Below are positions 44,666-52,998 of a stretch of DNA of 64,000 nt, piece by piece (the first letter of the stretch is position 1; each line of letters starts with the position of its first letter). Origin of the DNA: Micromonospora globbae. GTDB lineage: Bacteria > Actinomycetota > Actinomycetes > Mycobacteriales > Micromonosporaceae. Under the pieces are notes generated by a model. That model had not been told where the DNA came from. It made no database searches and saw nothing but the letters and a program-made list of their open reading frames with translations. The translations under genes and the position numbers were made by a program. Where the stretch lies: assembly GCF_003610785.1 (NCBI RefSeq), contig NZ_RAQQ01000026.1:27545-91544 (forward strand), in the 5' to 3' direction.

Positions 44666-45232
44666 TCACTGCGGCCAGGCGCGCAGGAGGGCGTCGAGCG
44701 CGTCGAGGGCCCGCGCCCAGGAGGCGTCGGACCCGCGCGGGTGGTGGCGGAAGCCGCCCGTCCGCTCCAGGCTCACGAATCCGTGGAACGTGCTGTGCAG
44801 CATCCGCACGGCGTCCGTCTGGTCGGGCTCCGCCAACCGGTAGCCCCGCAGGATCGCCCGCGTCATCTCGGCGTGCCGGCGTGCCGCGGGCGCCGCCACG
44901 CTGTCCGCGTCGAGGTCCATCTGCATGGCCGCGTACCGGCCCGGATGCTGGTTCGCGTAGTCCCGGTAGGCGTTCGCGAAGGCCACCAGCGCGTCCTTGC
45001 CGGCCCGGCCGGCGAGCGCGGCGGCGGCCCGGTCGGCGAGTTCGGTGAGGGCCAGCGCCGCCACCCGGACCCGGAGATCGTGGGCGCTCCTGATGTGCGA
45101 GTAGAGGCTCGCGTCGCGGACGCCGAAGCGGCGCGCGAGGGCCGAGACGGTCACGTTCTCGTAGCCCACCTCGTCGGCCAGCTCGGCGGCTGCCCGGGTG
45201 AGGCGGTCGACGGTCACCCCCGCACGCGTCAC
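44666..45232 (-). CDS. TetR-family regulator with WHG-type C-terminal domain
   Basis: 188 residues, GTG start with GGAGGG upstream. HTH at about residues 5-50 (AAAELADEVGYENVTVSALA, RRFGVRDASLYSHIRS). The C-terminal segment with RMLHSTFHGFVSLERTGGF is the TetR_C/WHG domain. It is divergent from the FBP-domain gene with 57 bp between starts; the perfect dyad at 45265-45281 is its probable operator. Confidence 0.88.
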   Translation of the reverse strand: MTRAGVTVDRLTRAAAELADEVGYENVTVSALARRFGVRDASLYSHIRSAHDLRVRVAALALTELADRAAAALAGRAGKDALVAFANAYRDYANQHPGRYAAMQMDLDADSVAAPAARRHAEMTRAILRGYRLAEPDQTDAVRMLHSTFHGFVSLERTGGFRHHPRGSDASWARALDALDALLRAWPQ

Positions 45233-45264
45233 GCGCCCTCCACGGCTAGAAGAATTAATCGGTT

Positions 45265-45281
45265 GCCTAGTAGCACTAGGC
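45265..45281. promoter_or_regulatory. Operator-like dyad overlapping the FBP-gene promoter
   Basis: GCCTAGT-AGC-ACTAGGC, perfect 7-bp arms. It overlaps TAGGCT (45277-45282), the -10 box of the leaderless FBP-domain gene, so bound repressor would block polymerase directly. Confidence 0.65.
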
Positions 45282-45289
45282 TAGCGCCT

Positions 45290-45775
45290 ATGGTTCCCCT
45301 CACCGAATCCGCCATCCGGGCATCCTTCGTCAACTGCAGCAAGGGCGAGGCCAAGCGCCTGGCCGTGCCCCGGGACCTGGACGCGCAGCCCTGGACCGAC
45401 CTGGACTTCTTCGGGTGGCACGACCCCGCCGCGGCGCAGCGGGCGTACCTCGTCGCCGAGTCGGCCTCCGGGCTCGTGGGCGTGGCGCTGCGGGTCGCCC
45501 CGCACACCGGGCACGCGCGGCGCAGCATGTGCTCGCTGTGTCTCACGACGCACACCGGCGACGGGGTCTCGCTCATGACCGCCCGCAAGGCCGGCCCGTC
45601 GGGGCGGCAGGGCAACTCGGTGGGCGCGTACATCTGCACCGACCTCGCCTGCTCGCTCTACCTGCGGGGGCGCAAGGACGCCGGGCGTCGCATCGAGGAG
45701 TCGCTGACCCTGGCCGAGAAGGTCGAGCGGACCCGGAACAACCTGCTGGGCTTCCTCGCCAACGTCGCCGGTTGA
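45290..45775 (+). CDS. FBP_C-type (EF-G-binding treble-clef) protein
   Basis: 161 residues. Family features: LTESAIRASFVNCSKGEAKR at the N-terminus, WTDLDFFGWHDP, then SMCSLCLTTH and GAYICTDLACSLYLRG, which supply the four zinc-binding cysteines of the treble clef. The FBP_C family is related to FusB, which binds EF-G and rescues it from fusidic acid; most actinobacterial members are uncharacterised. TAGGCT ends 7 nt before the ATG, so the transcript should be leaderless. It is probably controlled by the adjacent divergent TetR regulator. Confidence 0.83.
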   Translation: MVPLTESAIRASFVNCSKGEAKRLAVPRDLDAQPWTDLDFFGWHDPAAAQRAYLVAESASGLVGVALRVAPHTGHARRSMCSLCLTTHTGDGVSLMTARKAGPSGRQGNSVGAYICTDLACSLYLRGRKDAGRRIEESLTLAEKVERTRNNLLGFLANVAG

Positions 45776-45803
45776 CCTCCGAGCGGATGCCGGCGGCCAG
45801 CTC

Positions 45804-45822
45804 CTGGTCGGTCACCGACCAG
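45804..45822 (+). terminator. Terminator after the FBP-domain gene
   Basis: CTGGTCGG-TCA-CCGACCAG, perfect 8-bp stem, 28 nt after the stop. Confidence 0.6.
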
Positions 45823-45971
45823 CCCCGGGCCCGCACGTGGTGAGCCTCACCGTCACGGCCCACCGGCCGGGAACGTCGACGGGCGCGAGTCGTTAGTCTG
45901 GCGTTCCGTTCGTCCGCATTCGCCTGTCCCCGCGCGCCGTCCGCGCCGCGCACGACGTGGAGATACCGCAC

Positions 45972-46301
45972 ATGACCACGACCGACGTACCCGCCGCGAT
46001 CCGCGAGTTCATCGACGCCACCAACCGCGGCGACTCCGACGCCTTCGTCGCCGCGTTCACCGACGACGCGTACCTCAACGACTGGGGCCGGGAGTTCCAC
46101 GGCCACGACGGCGTACGCAGCTGGGACCGCACCGACAACATCGGCGTGCAGTCGCACTTCGAGTTCCTCGGCATCGAGCCCGGCTCCGAGCCGGACAGCT
46201 ACGTGGTGACCCTGAAGGTGTCCGGCAACGGCTTCAACGGCACCGGCCCGATGACCTTCCACCTGCGGGACGGCAGGATCGCGAGCCTGCGCATCAGCTG
46301 A
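45972..46301 (+). CDS. NTF2/SnoaL-like protein
   Basis: 109 residues. Pattern IREFIDATNRGDSDAFVAAF, then LNDWGREFHGHDGVRSWDRT and PMTFHLRDGRIASLRIS is a SnoaL/NTF2-like cone fold. ATG 45972 with GGAGA 8 nt upstream; an in-frame GTG at 45957 is less likely. Members range from polyketide cyclases to small ketosteroid isomerase-like enzymes; no catalytic assignment can be made. It converges on a second NTF2-like gene. Confidence 0.8.
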   Translation: MTTTDVPAAIREFIDATNRGDSDAFVAAFTDDAYLNDWGREFHGHDGVRSWDRTDNIGVQSHFEFLGIEPGSEPDSYVVTLKVSGNGFNGTGPMTFHLRDGRIASLRIS

Positions 46302-46340
46302 CCGGACGGGGTGCGGGTCGGGCCCGCACCCCGTCCCGGT
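46301..46340. terminator. Bidirectional terminator between the two NTF2-like genes
   Basis: About 17-bp stem with a single bulge (46301-46317 with 46323-46340), 5-nt loop, starting inside the stop codon of the left gene. Confidence 0.75.
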
Positions 46341-46350
46341 CGGCGCCGGA

Positions 46351-46719
46351 TCAGGCCGTCGGGACCCGGTCGAGGAAGCCGTACACCTCGCGCAGCCGGC
46401 CGTCGCCGTCGGTCACCGCCACGTCGAAGCCGACGACGGGCGCCTCGCTCCCTTCCGGGCCGAGTTCCCAGGTGAACCGGAACTGGTCGTGGTGGCCGTC
46501 GACCGGCCCCGCCACCCGGAACCGCATCCCGGCGAACTGCTGCTGCACCGCGGCGACCATGCGGTCGATCGCCTCCCGACCCTCGGCCACACCGAGGGGG
46601 TCGACGTACCGGGCGTCGGCCGCCCACAGGTCGTCGATGGCCCGCCGGCGCCGCTGCGGATCGGTCTCGTTCCACACCGCGATGTAGCGTCCGGCCAACT
46701 CGTCGAAGTTCGTCGCCAT
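46351..46719 (-). CDS. NTF2/SnoaL-like protein
   Basis: 122 residues: FDELAGRYIAVWNETDPQRR, DLWAADARYVDPLGVAEGR, GHHDQFRFTWELGPEG and a C-terminal V-Y-G-F-L strand. This pattern is typical of SnoaL-like proteins annotated as nuclear transport factor 2 family. It is divergent from an MmyB-like regulator, a common pairing in actinomycetes in which the XRE protein controls a small oxidoreductase or SnoaL gene. Function unknown. Confidence 0.82.
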   Translation of the reverse strand: MATNFDELAGRYIAVWNETDPQRRRRAIDDLWAADARYVDPLGVAEGREAIDRMVAAVQQQFAGMRFRVAGPVDGHHDQFRFTWELGPEGSEAPVVGFDVAVTDGDGRLREVYGFLDRVPTA

Positions 46720-46741
46720 GATCTGCCTCCCGTTTGCTCGC

Positions 46742-46760
46742 GACGCCGACGTACGGCGTC
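46742..46760. promoter_or_regulatory. Dyad in the NTF2/XRE divergent promoter region
   Basis: GACGCC-N7-GGCGTC, 23 bp upstream of the minus-strand NTF2-like ATG. Candidate operator or promoter-proximal hairpin. Confidence 0.35.
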
Positions 46761-46799
46761 TCGAGATGAGATCGTCGCGGCTCGGACGGGGGCGCGTCG

Positions 46800-46816
46800 A
46801 TTACGTCGGAGGTAAT
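46800..46816. promoter_or_regulatory. Candidate operator of the MmyB-like regulator
   Basis: ATTAC-N7-GTAAT, AT-rich dyad centred about 45 bp upstream of the GTG of the XRE gene and 90 bp from the divergent NTF2-like gene. Confidence 0.5.
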
Positions 46817-46853
46817 GGTCGGTGGGCGGGCACGGCCGTTAGGGTCGGGGACC

Positions 46854-47669
46854 GTGACCCAGGTGGCGATACCGAGAGCACCGGTAGGTGAGCTTCTCCG
46901 CGACTGGCGTCGGCGCCGTCGTCTCAGCCAGCTCGACCTGTCGGTCGGCACGGGCGTCTCGACCCGGCACCTCAGCTTCGTGGAGACCGGCCGGTCCCGG
47001 CCGAGCCCCGATCTGATCCTCCGGCTGGCCGAGCACCTCGACGTGCCCCTCGCCGACCGCAACGCGCTCCTGCTCGCCGGTGGCTACGCCCCGGCGCACT
47101 CCGCGCACGGTCTCGACGGCCCCGAGCTGGCTCCGGTCCGCGAGGCGGTCCGGCAGGTCCTGCACGCGCACGGTCCGTTCCCCGACGTCCTCGTCGACCA
47201 GCACTGGCACCTCGTGGAGGCCAACGCCGCCGTGGCCCTGTTCACGGCGGGATCCGCCGCGCACCTGCTGGTGGAGCCGGTCAACGTGTTGCGGCTCAGC
47301 CTGCATCCGGACGGCATGGCTCCCCGCATCCGCAACCTCGGCCAGTGGCGGGCGCACCTGCTGCACCGGCTGCGGGAGCAGGTGGCGGCCACCGCCGACG
47401 CCGGGCTCGCGGACCTCTACGACGAGCTGCGCGGCTACCCCGGCGGGGAGGACCGGCCGGCGGCCGACGACCCGGCGGGGACGGTCGCCGTGCCGCTGCG
47501 CTACCGGTACGGCGACCAGGACCTGGCCTTCCTGGGCACCACCACCGTGTTCGGCACTCCCCTCGACGTGACCGTGGCCGGCCTCGCCGTCGAGGCGTTC
47601 CTCCCCGCCGACCGGGCGACCGCCGCGACGCTCCGCCGCCTGGCCGACGACGGGGGCGTCGAGGGGTGA
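46854..47669 (+). CDS. XRE-family regulator with MmyB-like ligand domain
   Basis: 271 residues from GTG 46854. HTH at about residues 8-62 (LLRDWRRRRRLSQLDLSVGT, GVSTRHLSFVETGRSRPS). The MmyB-like C-terminal PAS-type domain follows (VLVDQHWHLVEANAAVALF, then FLGTTTVFGTPLDVTVAGLAVEAF). In MmyB-type regulators this domain binds a fatty-acid-like ligand. TAGGGT (46840-46845) ends 8 nt before the GTG, suggesting a leaderless transcript. A GTG/ATG 39 nt upstream (46815) is in frame but lies in the candidate operator. Confidence 0.88.
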   Translation: MTQVAIPRAPVGELLRDWRRRRRLSQLDLSVGTGVSTRHLSFVETGRSRPSPDLILRLAEHLDVPLADRNALLLAGGYAPAHSAHGLDGPELAPVREAVRQVLHAHGPFPDVLVDQHWHLVEANAAVALFTAGSAAHLLVEPVNVLRLSLHPDGMAPRIRNLGQWRAHLLHRLREQVAATADAGLADLYDELRGYPGGEDRPAADDPAGTVAVPLRYRYGDQDLAFLGTTTVFGTPLDVTVAGLAVEAFLPADRATAATLRRLADDGGVEG

Positions 47670-47675
47670 GCCTCG

Positions 47676-48914
47676 TCAGGACCGGCAGGGGTACGTGCTC
47701 CGCGTGCAGGTGACCCCGGTGTTGTACGCCTCGTTGAAGTGCGCGTAGTACGCGTCGTAGAGCGGGTGCGTGGCGCCCGTCTCCGGCGCCATCTTCACGA
47801 AGATCTCGTCGTTCTCGCTGAGCGCGTCCTGCGTCCAGTTCTGCGAGCCCGTGTAGACACGGTACTGGTACGCGGTGCCGTACCGGCCGTACGCGAGGAA
47901 GAACTTGTCGTGCACCTTGTCCTTGCGGCGGATGGCCACACCGGCGGCGAGCAGTTCGTCGTAGACGGACTGGCTCATCGCGATGCCGCCGTCGGCGTTC
48001 GTGCCGACCGCCATCCACACCTTGCAGCCGGCGGCGCGGAAGCGCGTGACGAGGTCGACGATCCGCGGCCGTCCCGTGGTCACCGCCGCCATGCCGACGC
48101 GGAGGCGGCAGTCGGCGTCGGGAGTGAGGTCGTTGAGGCGGGTCACGATGGTGTCCGTCTGCCCCGCCGCCTCCGGTGAGGCGTACGCGTCGGCCGCTGC
48201 CGCCTGGTAGTAGCCGCGTCCGGAGGCGGAGTCGTAGTAGTCGTTGCCGCTGTAGTGCCGGCGGTTCCACATGTCGGTGAAGTTGGCGTTGAGCCCGGCG
48301 GCGAGCGCCGCGTCCCCGTACACGGTGATCGCGTTGTTGAACGCGTCCGGGCCCGTGGCGTACGTGAGGTTGCTCGACCCGAACCAGACCACGTTGCTGC
48401 GGGCCACGCCGTTCGGGTCGGTGGTGCTGGTGAACGTGAACAGCTTGGTGTGCATGTCACCGTCGGCGCTCGTGCTGATGCAGCCGCGGCCCCCGTTGCT
48501 GTTCGTGCAGAACTGGTGGTCGCTGAGCTGCCGGATGGTGGCGACCGCGACGTCGGCCGAGGTGGCGTTCTTCCCGTCGAGCAGGACCCGCACGGTGACG
48601 CCACGGTTCTGGGCGCGCAACAGGGCGTCGGCGACGGAGTCCACGCTGATGGAGTGGATGGCGCCGCGCACCGTGGAGCCGGCGGGCGCCGCGTCGATCA
48701 GCCGTTGCAGCTCGGTGAGGATGGTGTAGTCGCGGCCGGCGGTCGGGTTGGTGAAGTGTGCCCACACCGGGTGGCCGGCGAGGGTGGCCGACGCGGCGGA
48801 GACGGGGGCCGCCGCGGCGGGCACCACCGCGACCGGCGCCGTCACCGCGCAGAGCGCGGCGAGGAGGCAGACCAGGGTACGGCGGACGGCGGCACGCGCA
48901 CGAGTCGTGGTCAT
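47676..48914 (-). CDS. Secreted phospholipase D-like protein (copy 1)
   Basis: 412 residues. Signal peptide ends around AAAAPVSAA. Two PLD half-sites are present: GDMHTKLFTF with downstream WFGSSNLT, and DKVHDKFFLAYG with TGSQNWTQDALSENDE. These give both HxK motifs plus the Asn and acidic residues, so catalysis is plausible. Cysteines near FCTNSNGGRGC and CTRSTYPC may form disulfides. Family members cleave phosphodiester bonds in lipids or nucleic acid. It resembles the second copy at 53810, but the two are clearly diverged. Its stop lies 6 bp from the XRE gene stop. Confidence 0.88.
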   Translation of the reverse strand: MTTTRARAAVRRTLVCLLAALCAVTAPVAVVPAAAAPVSAASATLAGHPVWAHFTNPTAGRDYTILTELQRLIDAAPAGSTVRGAIHSISVDSVADALLRAQNRGVTVRVLLDGKNATSADVAVATIRQLSDHQFCTNSNGGRGCISTSADGDMHTKLFTFTSTTDPNGVARSNVVWFGSSNLTYATGPDAFNNAITVYGDAALAAGLNANFTDMWNRRHYSGNDYYDSASGRGYYQAAAADAYASPEAAGQTDTIVTRLNDLTPDADCRLRVGMAAVTTGRPRIVDLVTRFRAAGCKVWMAVGTNADGGIAMSQSVYDELLAAGVAIRRKDKVHDKFFLAYGRYGTAYQYRVYTGSQNWTQDALSENDEIFVKMAPETGATHPLYDAYYAHFNEAYNTGVTCTRSTYPCRS

Positions 48915-48984
48915 GGACAGGCATCGTCGTCGGAATATTTCAGTGCGTCAATGCAATGCGTCGGAACTCTTCATGAACGGCACG

Positions 48985-49017
48985 GGGCGGCCCGGCCGTT
49001 CGCCGGCCGGGCCGCCC
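48985..49017 (-). terminator. Terminator after the S1 protease
   Basis: Perfect 13-bp stem (48985-48997, 49005-49017), 7-nt loop, 14 nt beyond the stop. Confidence 0.75.
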
Positions 49018-49031
49018 GATCGCCCGTACGG

Positions 49032-49826
49032 TCAGCCGCCGAGACTCGCGGCGGCCGACGCGATCGCCGAGGCGAAGTAGCTCACCTGGGTGTAGACGCC
49101 CGGGTAGTTGGGTCGGGCGCAGCCGTTGCCCCAGCTCACGATGCCGACCTGGATCCAGGCGTTGGTGGCGTCGCGGCGGAACATCGGTCCGCCCGAGTCG
49201 CCCTGGCAGGTGTCCACCCCACCGCTGGCGTAGCCGGCGCAGATCTCCTCGGCCGGGATGATCTGGCCCCGGTAGTAGGAGTTGCAGGTGGTGTCGTCCA
49301 CGAAGGGAACGGTCGCCTTGAGCAGGTACCGCTGCTGCGGGCCGCCCTCCCGTGCGGCGCCCCATCCCGCGACCGTGAACGTGCCGTTGTCGTACGCGGT
49401 CGTGTTCGCGATCTTCAGCGTGCTCAGCCCGGTGACCGGCGTGGCCAGCCGGATCAGCGCCCAGTCCTTGCCGTTGCCGTTGTAGCCGGGAGCCCGGTAG
49501 ACGTAGTTCGAGCGGACGGTGATCCGGCTCGACGACTGGAGGTCGACCACACCGAGCGTGGCCGTGATGCTGGTGTTCGCGCCGGTGGCGCCCACGCAGT
49601 GCGCGGCGGTGAGCACCAGCCGCGGGCTGTACAGCGCCCCGCCGCAGCCCATGGAGAGCCGCACCATGAAGGGGAACTCGCCCTGGGCGGCGCGGGTGCC
49701 GCCGACGACGTACGGGGTCATCGTGCCGCCGTCCGCGGCGGCCGGCGCCGCGACGGTGACGCTGGCCGCGGTCACCGCGGCCAACGCGGCGGCCAACAGG
49801 CCGGTGAGGGTGCGCCAGCGAACCAT
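49032..49826 (-). CDS. Secreted trypsin-like serine protease (S1)
   Basis: 264 residues; ATG 49826 has GGAGGAACGC upstream. Signal peptide to about residue 32, short propeptide, then VVGGTRAAQGEFPFMV (mature N-terminus). Catalytic His in LTAAHCVG, Asp in GKDWALIRL and Ser in DTCQGDSGGPMF. The Asp six residues before Ser (VDTCQGDS) indicates trypsin-like preference for Lys/Arg. Six cysteines suit the usual three disulfides. Part of the exported hydrolase array. Confidence 0.94.
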   Translation of the reverse strand: MVRWRTLTGLLAAALAAVTAASVTVAAPAAADGGTMTPYVVGGTRAAQGEFPFMVRLSMGCGGALYSPRLVLTAAHCVGATGANTSITATLGVVDLQSSSRITVRSNYVYRAPGYNGNGKDWALIRLATPVTGLSTLKIANTTAYDNGTFTVAGWGAAREGGPQQRYLLKATVPFVDDTTCNSYYRGQIIPAEEICAGYASGGVDTCQGDSGGPMFRRDATNAWIQVGIVSWGNGCARPNYPGVYTQVSYFASAIASAAASLGG

Positions 49827-50427
49827 GCGTTCCTCCGCTTCGAAGACCGGCACGCCTCGCGCGCACCTGGTTGACGATGTCGTCATCATATTGAGATCAA
49901 TAGATGTCGACCCATACCCTCTGGGTCGTATCGCGCGCTTATGACCCGGACTCCGCCCCGCGCGGACCCACGGCCCCGCACCGAGACCCGAGCCGGCGGA
50001 GCACCCATTTCCGTGTGTCGGGAATTGGCGCGGTATTCACGAGGAGCGGACCGTCGGATGCGAATGCCGGCCGCATTTCCCGTCGCTGGGAAACCGACCC
50101 GCACCGGCCATGCGGCCACCTCCGACATCGGACGATCCGGTGGCACGGTCAGGACAGCCGGAAAGGCGACGCGGGCCTGTCCAGGAATCGACACACCGGC
50201 GCCCCGCAGCAGGTTAGGGCACTGTCCCTTCCGAGGCGGCCCGGGCACGAACGGGCCGGCGAAATCCGCGCCGACGGCGACTCACCGGGACGGTTCATCG
50301 GCATGTCGCCAACCGGTCAAAGGCTTTGTCGAACGCCGCGGAATACGGATGCTCACTCCGGGGCCGGACAGCGGCCCGACCGATTCGGGATCGACGACGA
50401 CCCGATCTTCCGTGGGGAGGAACGTCA
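49827..50427. other. 600-bp intergenic region
   Basis: Divergent promoter space between the S1 protease and the large metalloprotease. It is AT-richer at 49885-49905 and 50010-50030. It contains the dyad CGACCCA-N7-TGGGTCG (49908-49928). Open frames here have no ribosome-binding site or recognisable product; I see no gene. Confidence 0.55.
49908..49928. promoter_or_regulatory. Inverted repeat upstream of the S1 protease
   Basis: CGACCCA-N7-TGGGTCG, perfect 7-bp arms, 82 bp upstream of the protease ATG. Candidate operator. Confidence 0.4.
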
Positions 50428-52866
50428 ATGTTCGGTACGAAGGCCACCAGGCCCGCGAGAACGGCGCTCGCCGTGCTCGTGCCGGGCGTCATGGTGGCGG
50501 TCGCGAGCGTCGCCGCCCCGGCGCACGCCGCGGATCCGGGTGAGGGCGCGAAGGCCCGCACCACACCGGCCTACCAGCCGGCGACCGGCGACACCTGCGG
50601 GCTGCGCCCGTCGGCCGGCAAGAGCACCAAGGACGAGATGCTGAGCTGCCTGGGCGTCGAGGCGAAGCTGGACCGGACGCCCGCGGTGGGCGAGACGGCG
50701 ACCCTGAAGGTCACCGTGCGCGCCGCGGGGAAGATCGGGCCGAGCGACATCAGCGTCACCCTCCCGCCGGAGCTAAAGTGGGTCGAGGCGCCGGCCGGGC
50801 TGGGTGTCCAGGAGCGCCGGAGCGTCGCGCCGGAGCGGGCCGGCGAGGTGTCCGTGGCGCGGACGACCCGTGCCCTGCGCGCCGGCGACAGCGCGGCGTT
50901 CAGCGGCGTGGTCCGCGCGGTCGGGGCCGGCCGCGTGCAGATCCAGGCGCGCGCCACCGCGCCGTACGGCGGGGACGTGCAGGCCGGGCAGGACGACGTC
51001 TTCCTCACCATCGGCGAGAAGCCGGGGCTGTCCCGGCTCGGGCACGCGGCTCCCGCCGGCGACAACGCCACGAGGTCCGTACCCACCACCGACCGCGCGC
51101 CGCGGCCGGCCGGACAGAAGCCGCAGAGCGTCGGCGCGCCGAGCGTCGCCGGCGAGGCACGGGCCGAGGCGAAGGCCAAGGGCCTGACCGTGATCAGCCC
51201 CCAGGCGCCGTGCGACACCCGGGTGGTCGGCAACTGGAGCTTCCAGGACCAGAACGGCAACTGGCACAACCAGATGAACATCCAGGTGCAGGTCTGGGAC
51301 GACGACGTCTTCGGCGACTCGCTGCTCGCCACCGGGGTGACCGACGGCGCCGGCAACTACAACATCTGCTTCGACTCCCAGGTCGAGGGCTTCCCGGACA
51401 GCGGCACCGCCGACATCTACGTCCGCTTCATCACCTCGAACTCGCTCTGGCGCGTGCAGCGCGGCGGCAACCCGTTGTCGTTCCAGACCGGGACGACCAA
51501 CGACGTGGCCACCGGCAGCGTGCTCAACCTCGGCTCCCTCACGGCCGCCGACGGCGCGCTGCAGCGCGGCCTGCACGCGTTCGACTCCGCGAACGACGCG
51601 TGGCTGTGGATCCCGAAGCCGAACAACCTCTGCTGGGACCAGGACGACGCGAGCTGCCGGCAGGTCGTCGTCAACTGGGCGCCGGACTCGACCGACGGCA
51701 CGTACTACAACCTGGGCAGCAACCAGGTCCACCTGGCCGCCGACGACCCGAACTCCCCCATCACCGTGGTGCACGAGATCGGCCACGCCGTGATGGACGA
51801 CCTCTACAACGACAACTTCCCCTCGGCGCCGAACTGCAACCCGCACAGCGTCACCGGCACCAGCTCCGCGGGCTGCGCGTGGACGGAGGGGTGGGCCGAG
51901 TGGTTCCCCGCGACCGTCTACAACGACCCGTTCTTCCGCTGGCCGAGCGGCGCCTCCGTCAACCTGGAGAACGCGAGCTGGGGCAACGGCTGGGGCGAGG
52001 GCGACACCACCGAGGGCCGCGTCGCCGCCGCGCTCATCGACATCACCGACTCCACCAACGAGGCGACCTGGGACCGGTACGGCGAGGGACCGTGGAACAT
52101 CTGGACCACCTCCCGGTGGCACAACTCCACCACGTTCGCGAGCTTCTGGGCCGACCGCACGGCCGACGGGTTCAACGTGGCCGACTCCGGCGCCCGCGCC
52201 TCCGTCTACCAGAACACGATCGACTACCAGTTCCGCGACCCGCTGGGCAACTACGCCCCGCTGACCCGCCCGACGCCGACGCCGCCGCACAACTTCGGCT
52301 ACTCGACCTCGTCGGTCTACTGGTCGGTGGTCGCGCTCAAGCCGAACTCCGGTGACCTCGACCTCCAGCTCTACGACGACCGGGCGCAGGGCACGTACCT
52401 GAGCGGCAGCGCCGCGGGCGGCACCACCATCGACTTCGTCGCGGTGGACTCCAACCGCCGGGCGCTGGGCGACTACTACCCCCGGGTGACCAACTGGTCC
52501 GGCGGTGGCGGCTACCGCATCGAGCTCGCCCAGGGCACCACCGTGCTGAACGCCGGCAGCAGCACGATCACCATGGGGACGAACAACGTGGTCACGGTGC
52601 GGGACACGTACCTGACCGCCGGCGTGCCGGTCACCATCTCGGTGGCGGCCACCAACTCCGGCCAGGACGCCGAACTGTTCCTCATGTCCAGCGACGCCAA
52701 CTCGGCCACCTGGATCCGTCCCCGGTCGAGCGCGGTGGCCTCCGCGACGGCCGGCGGCGCCGGCGCGACCGAGACGCTCACCTTCACCCCGACCGTCAGC
52801 GCCTGGTACGGCGTGGTCGTCGTCAACAAGGCGGGCTCCGGCAGCTACACGCTCAGCCGGGCCTGA
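50428..52866 (+). CDS. Large secreted HExxH metalloprotease-like protein
   Basis: 812 residues; ATG 50428 with GGGGAGGA upstream. Signal peptide ends near APAHAADP. Residues ~60-190 form an Ig-like region; a second beta domain (VVGNWSFQDQNGNWHNQMNI) resembles transthyretin-like linkers. The catalytic region contains VVHEIGHAVMDDLYND followed by CAWTEGWAEWFPATVYND, a gluzincin-like HExxH plus downstream E-G-W-A-E. The C-terminal ~230 residues hold two pre-peptidase C-type beta modules (DLDLQLYDD, WYGVVVVNKAGSGSYTLSR). No exact peptidase family can be named with confidence. Confidence 0.78.
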   Translation: MFGTKATRPARTALAVLVPGVMVAVASVAAPAHAADPGEGAKARTTPAYQPATGDTCGLRPSAGKSTKDEMLSCLGVEAKLDRTPAVGETATLKVTVRAAGKIGPSDISVTLPPELKWVEAPAGLGVQERRSVAPERAGEVSVARTTRALRAGDSAAFSGVVRAVGAGRVQIQARATAPYGGDVQAGQDDVFLTIGEKPGLSRLGHAAPAGDNATRSVPTTDRAPRPAGQKPQSVGAPSVAGEARAEAKAKGLTVISPQAPCDTRVVGNWSFQDQNGNWHNQMNIQVQVWDDDVFGDSLLATGVTDGAGNYNICFDSQVEGFPDSGTADIYVRFITSNSLWRVQRGGNPLSFQTGTTNDVATGSVLNLGSLTAADGALQRGLHAFDSANDAWLWIPKPNNLCWDQDDASCRQVVVNWAPDSTDGTYYNLGSNQVHLAADDPNSPITVVHEIGHAVMDDLYNDNFPSAPNCNPHSVTGTSSAGCAWTEGWAEWFPATVYNDPFFRWPSGASVNLENASWGNGWGEGDTTEGRVAAALIDITDSTNEATWDRYGEGPWNIWTTSRWHNSTTFASFWADRTADGFNVADSGARASVYQNTIDYQFRDPLGNYAPLTRPTPTPPHNFGYSTSSVYWSVVALKPNSGDLDLQLYDDRAQGTYLSGSAAGGTTIDFVAVDSNRRALGDYYPRVTNWSGGGGYRIELAQGTTVLNAGSSTITMGTNNVVTVRDTYLTAGVPVTISVAATNSGQDAELFLMSSDANSATWIRPRSSAVASATAGGAGATETLTFTPTVSAWYGVVVVNKAGSGSYTLSRA

Positions 52867-52881
52867 CCGCCAGAGGAATCC

Positions 52882-52930
52882 GGACGGCACGTCCCGGGGG
52901 CGCCCCGCGCGCTCCCGGGACGGGCCGTCC
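52882..52930 (+). terminator. Terminator-like compound hairpin
   Basis: Outer stem GGACGG/CCGTCC (52882-52887, 52925-52930) and inner stem GTCCCGGG/CCCGGGAC (52891-52898, 52914-52921), 16 nt after the protease stop. Confidence 0.6.
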
Positions 52931-52998
52931 CGCCCGGGCGGAACCGGCGGCGCCGCCGCGACGTCCGACCCGTCGTGACCAGGACACGGAGGCGACCG

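Noticed and set aside
49904..50644. Open frames in the 49.9-50.4 kb gap
   Set aside because: No ribosome-binding site, no recognisable domains, Arg/Pro-rich composition typical of non-coding high-GC DNA.
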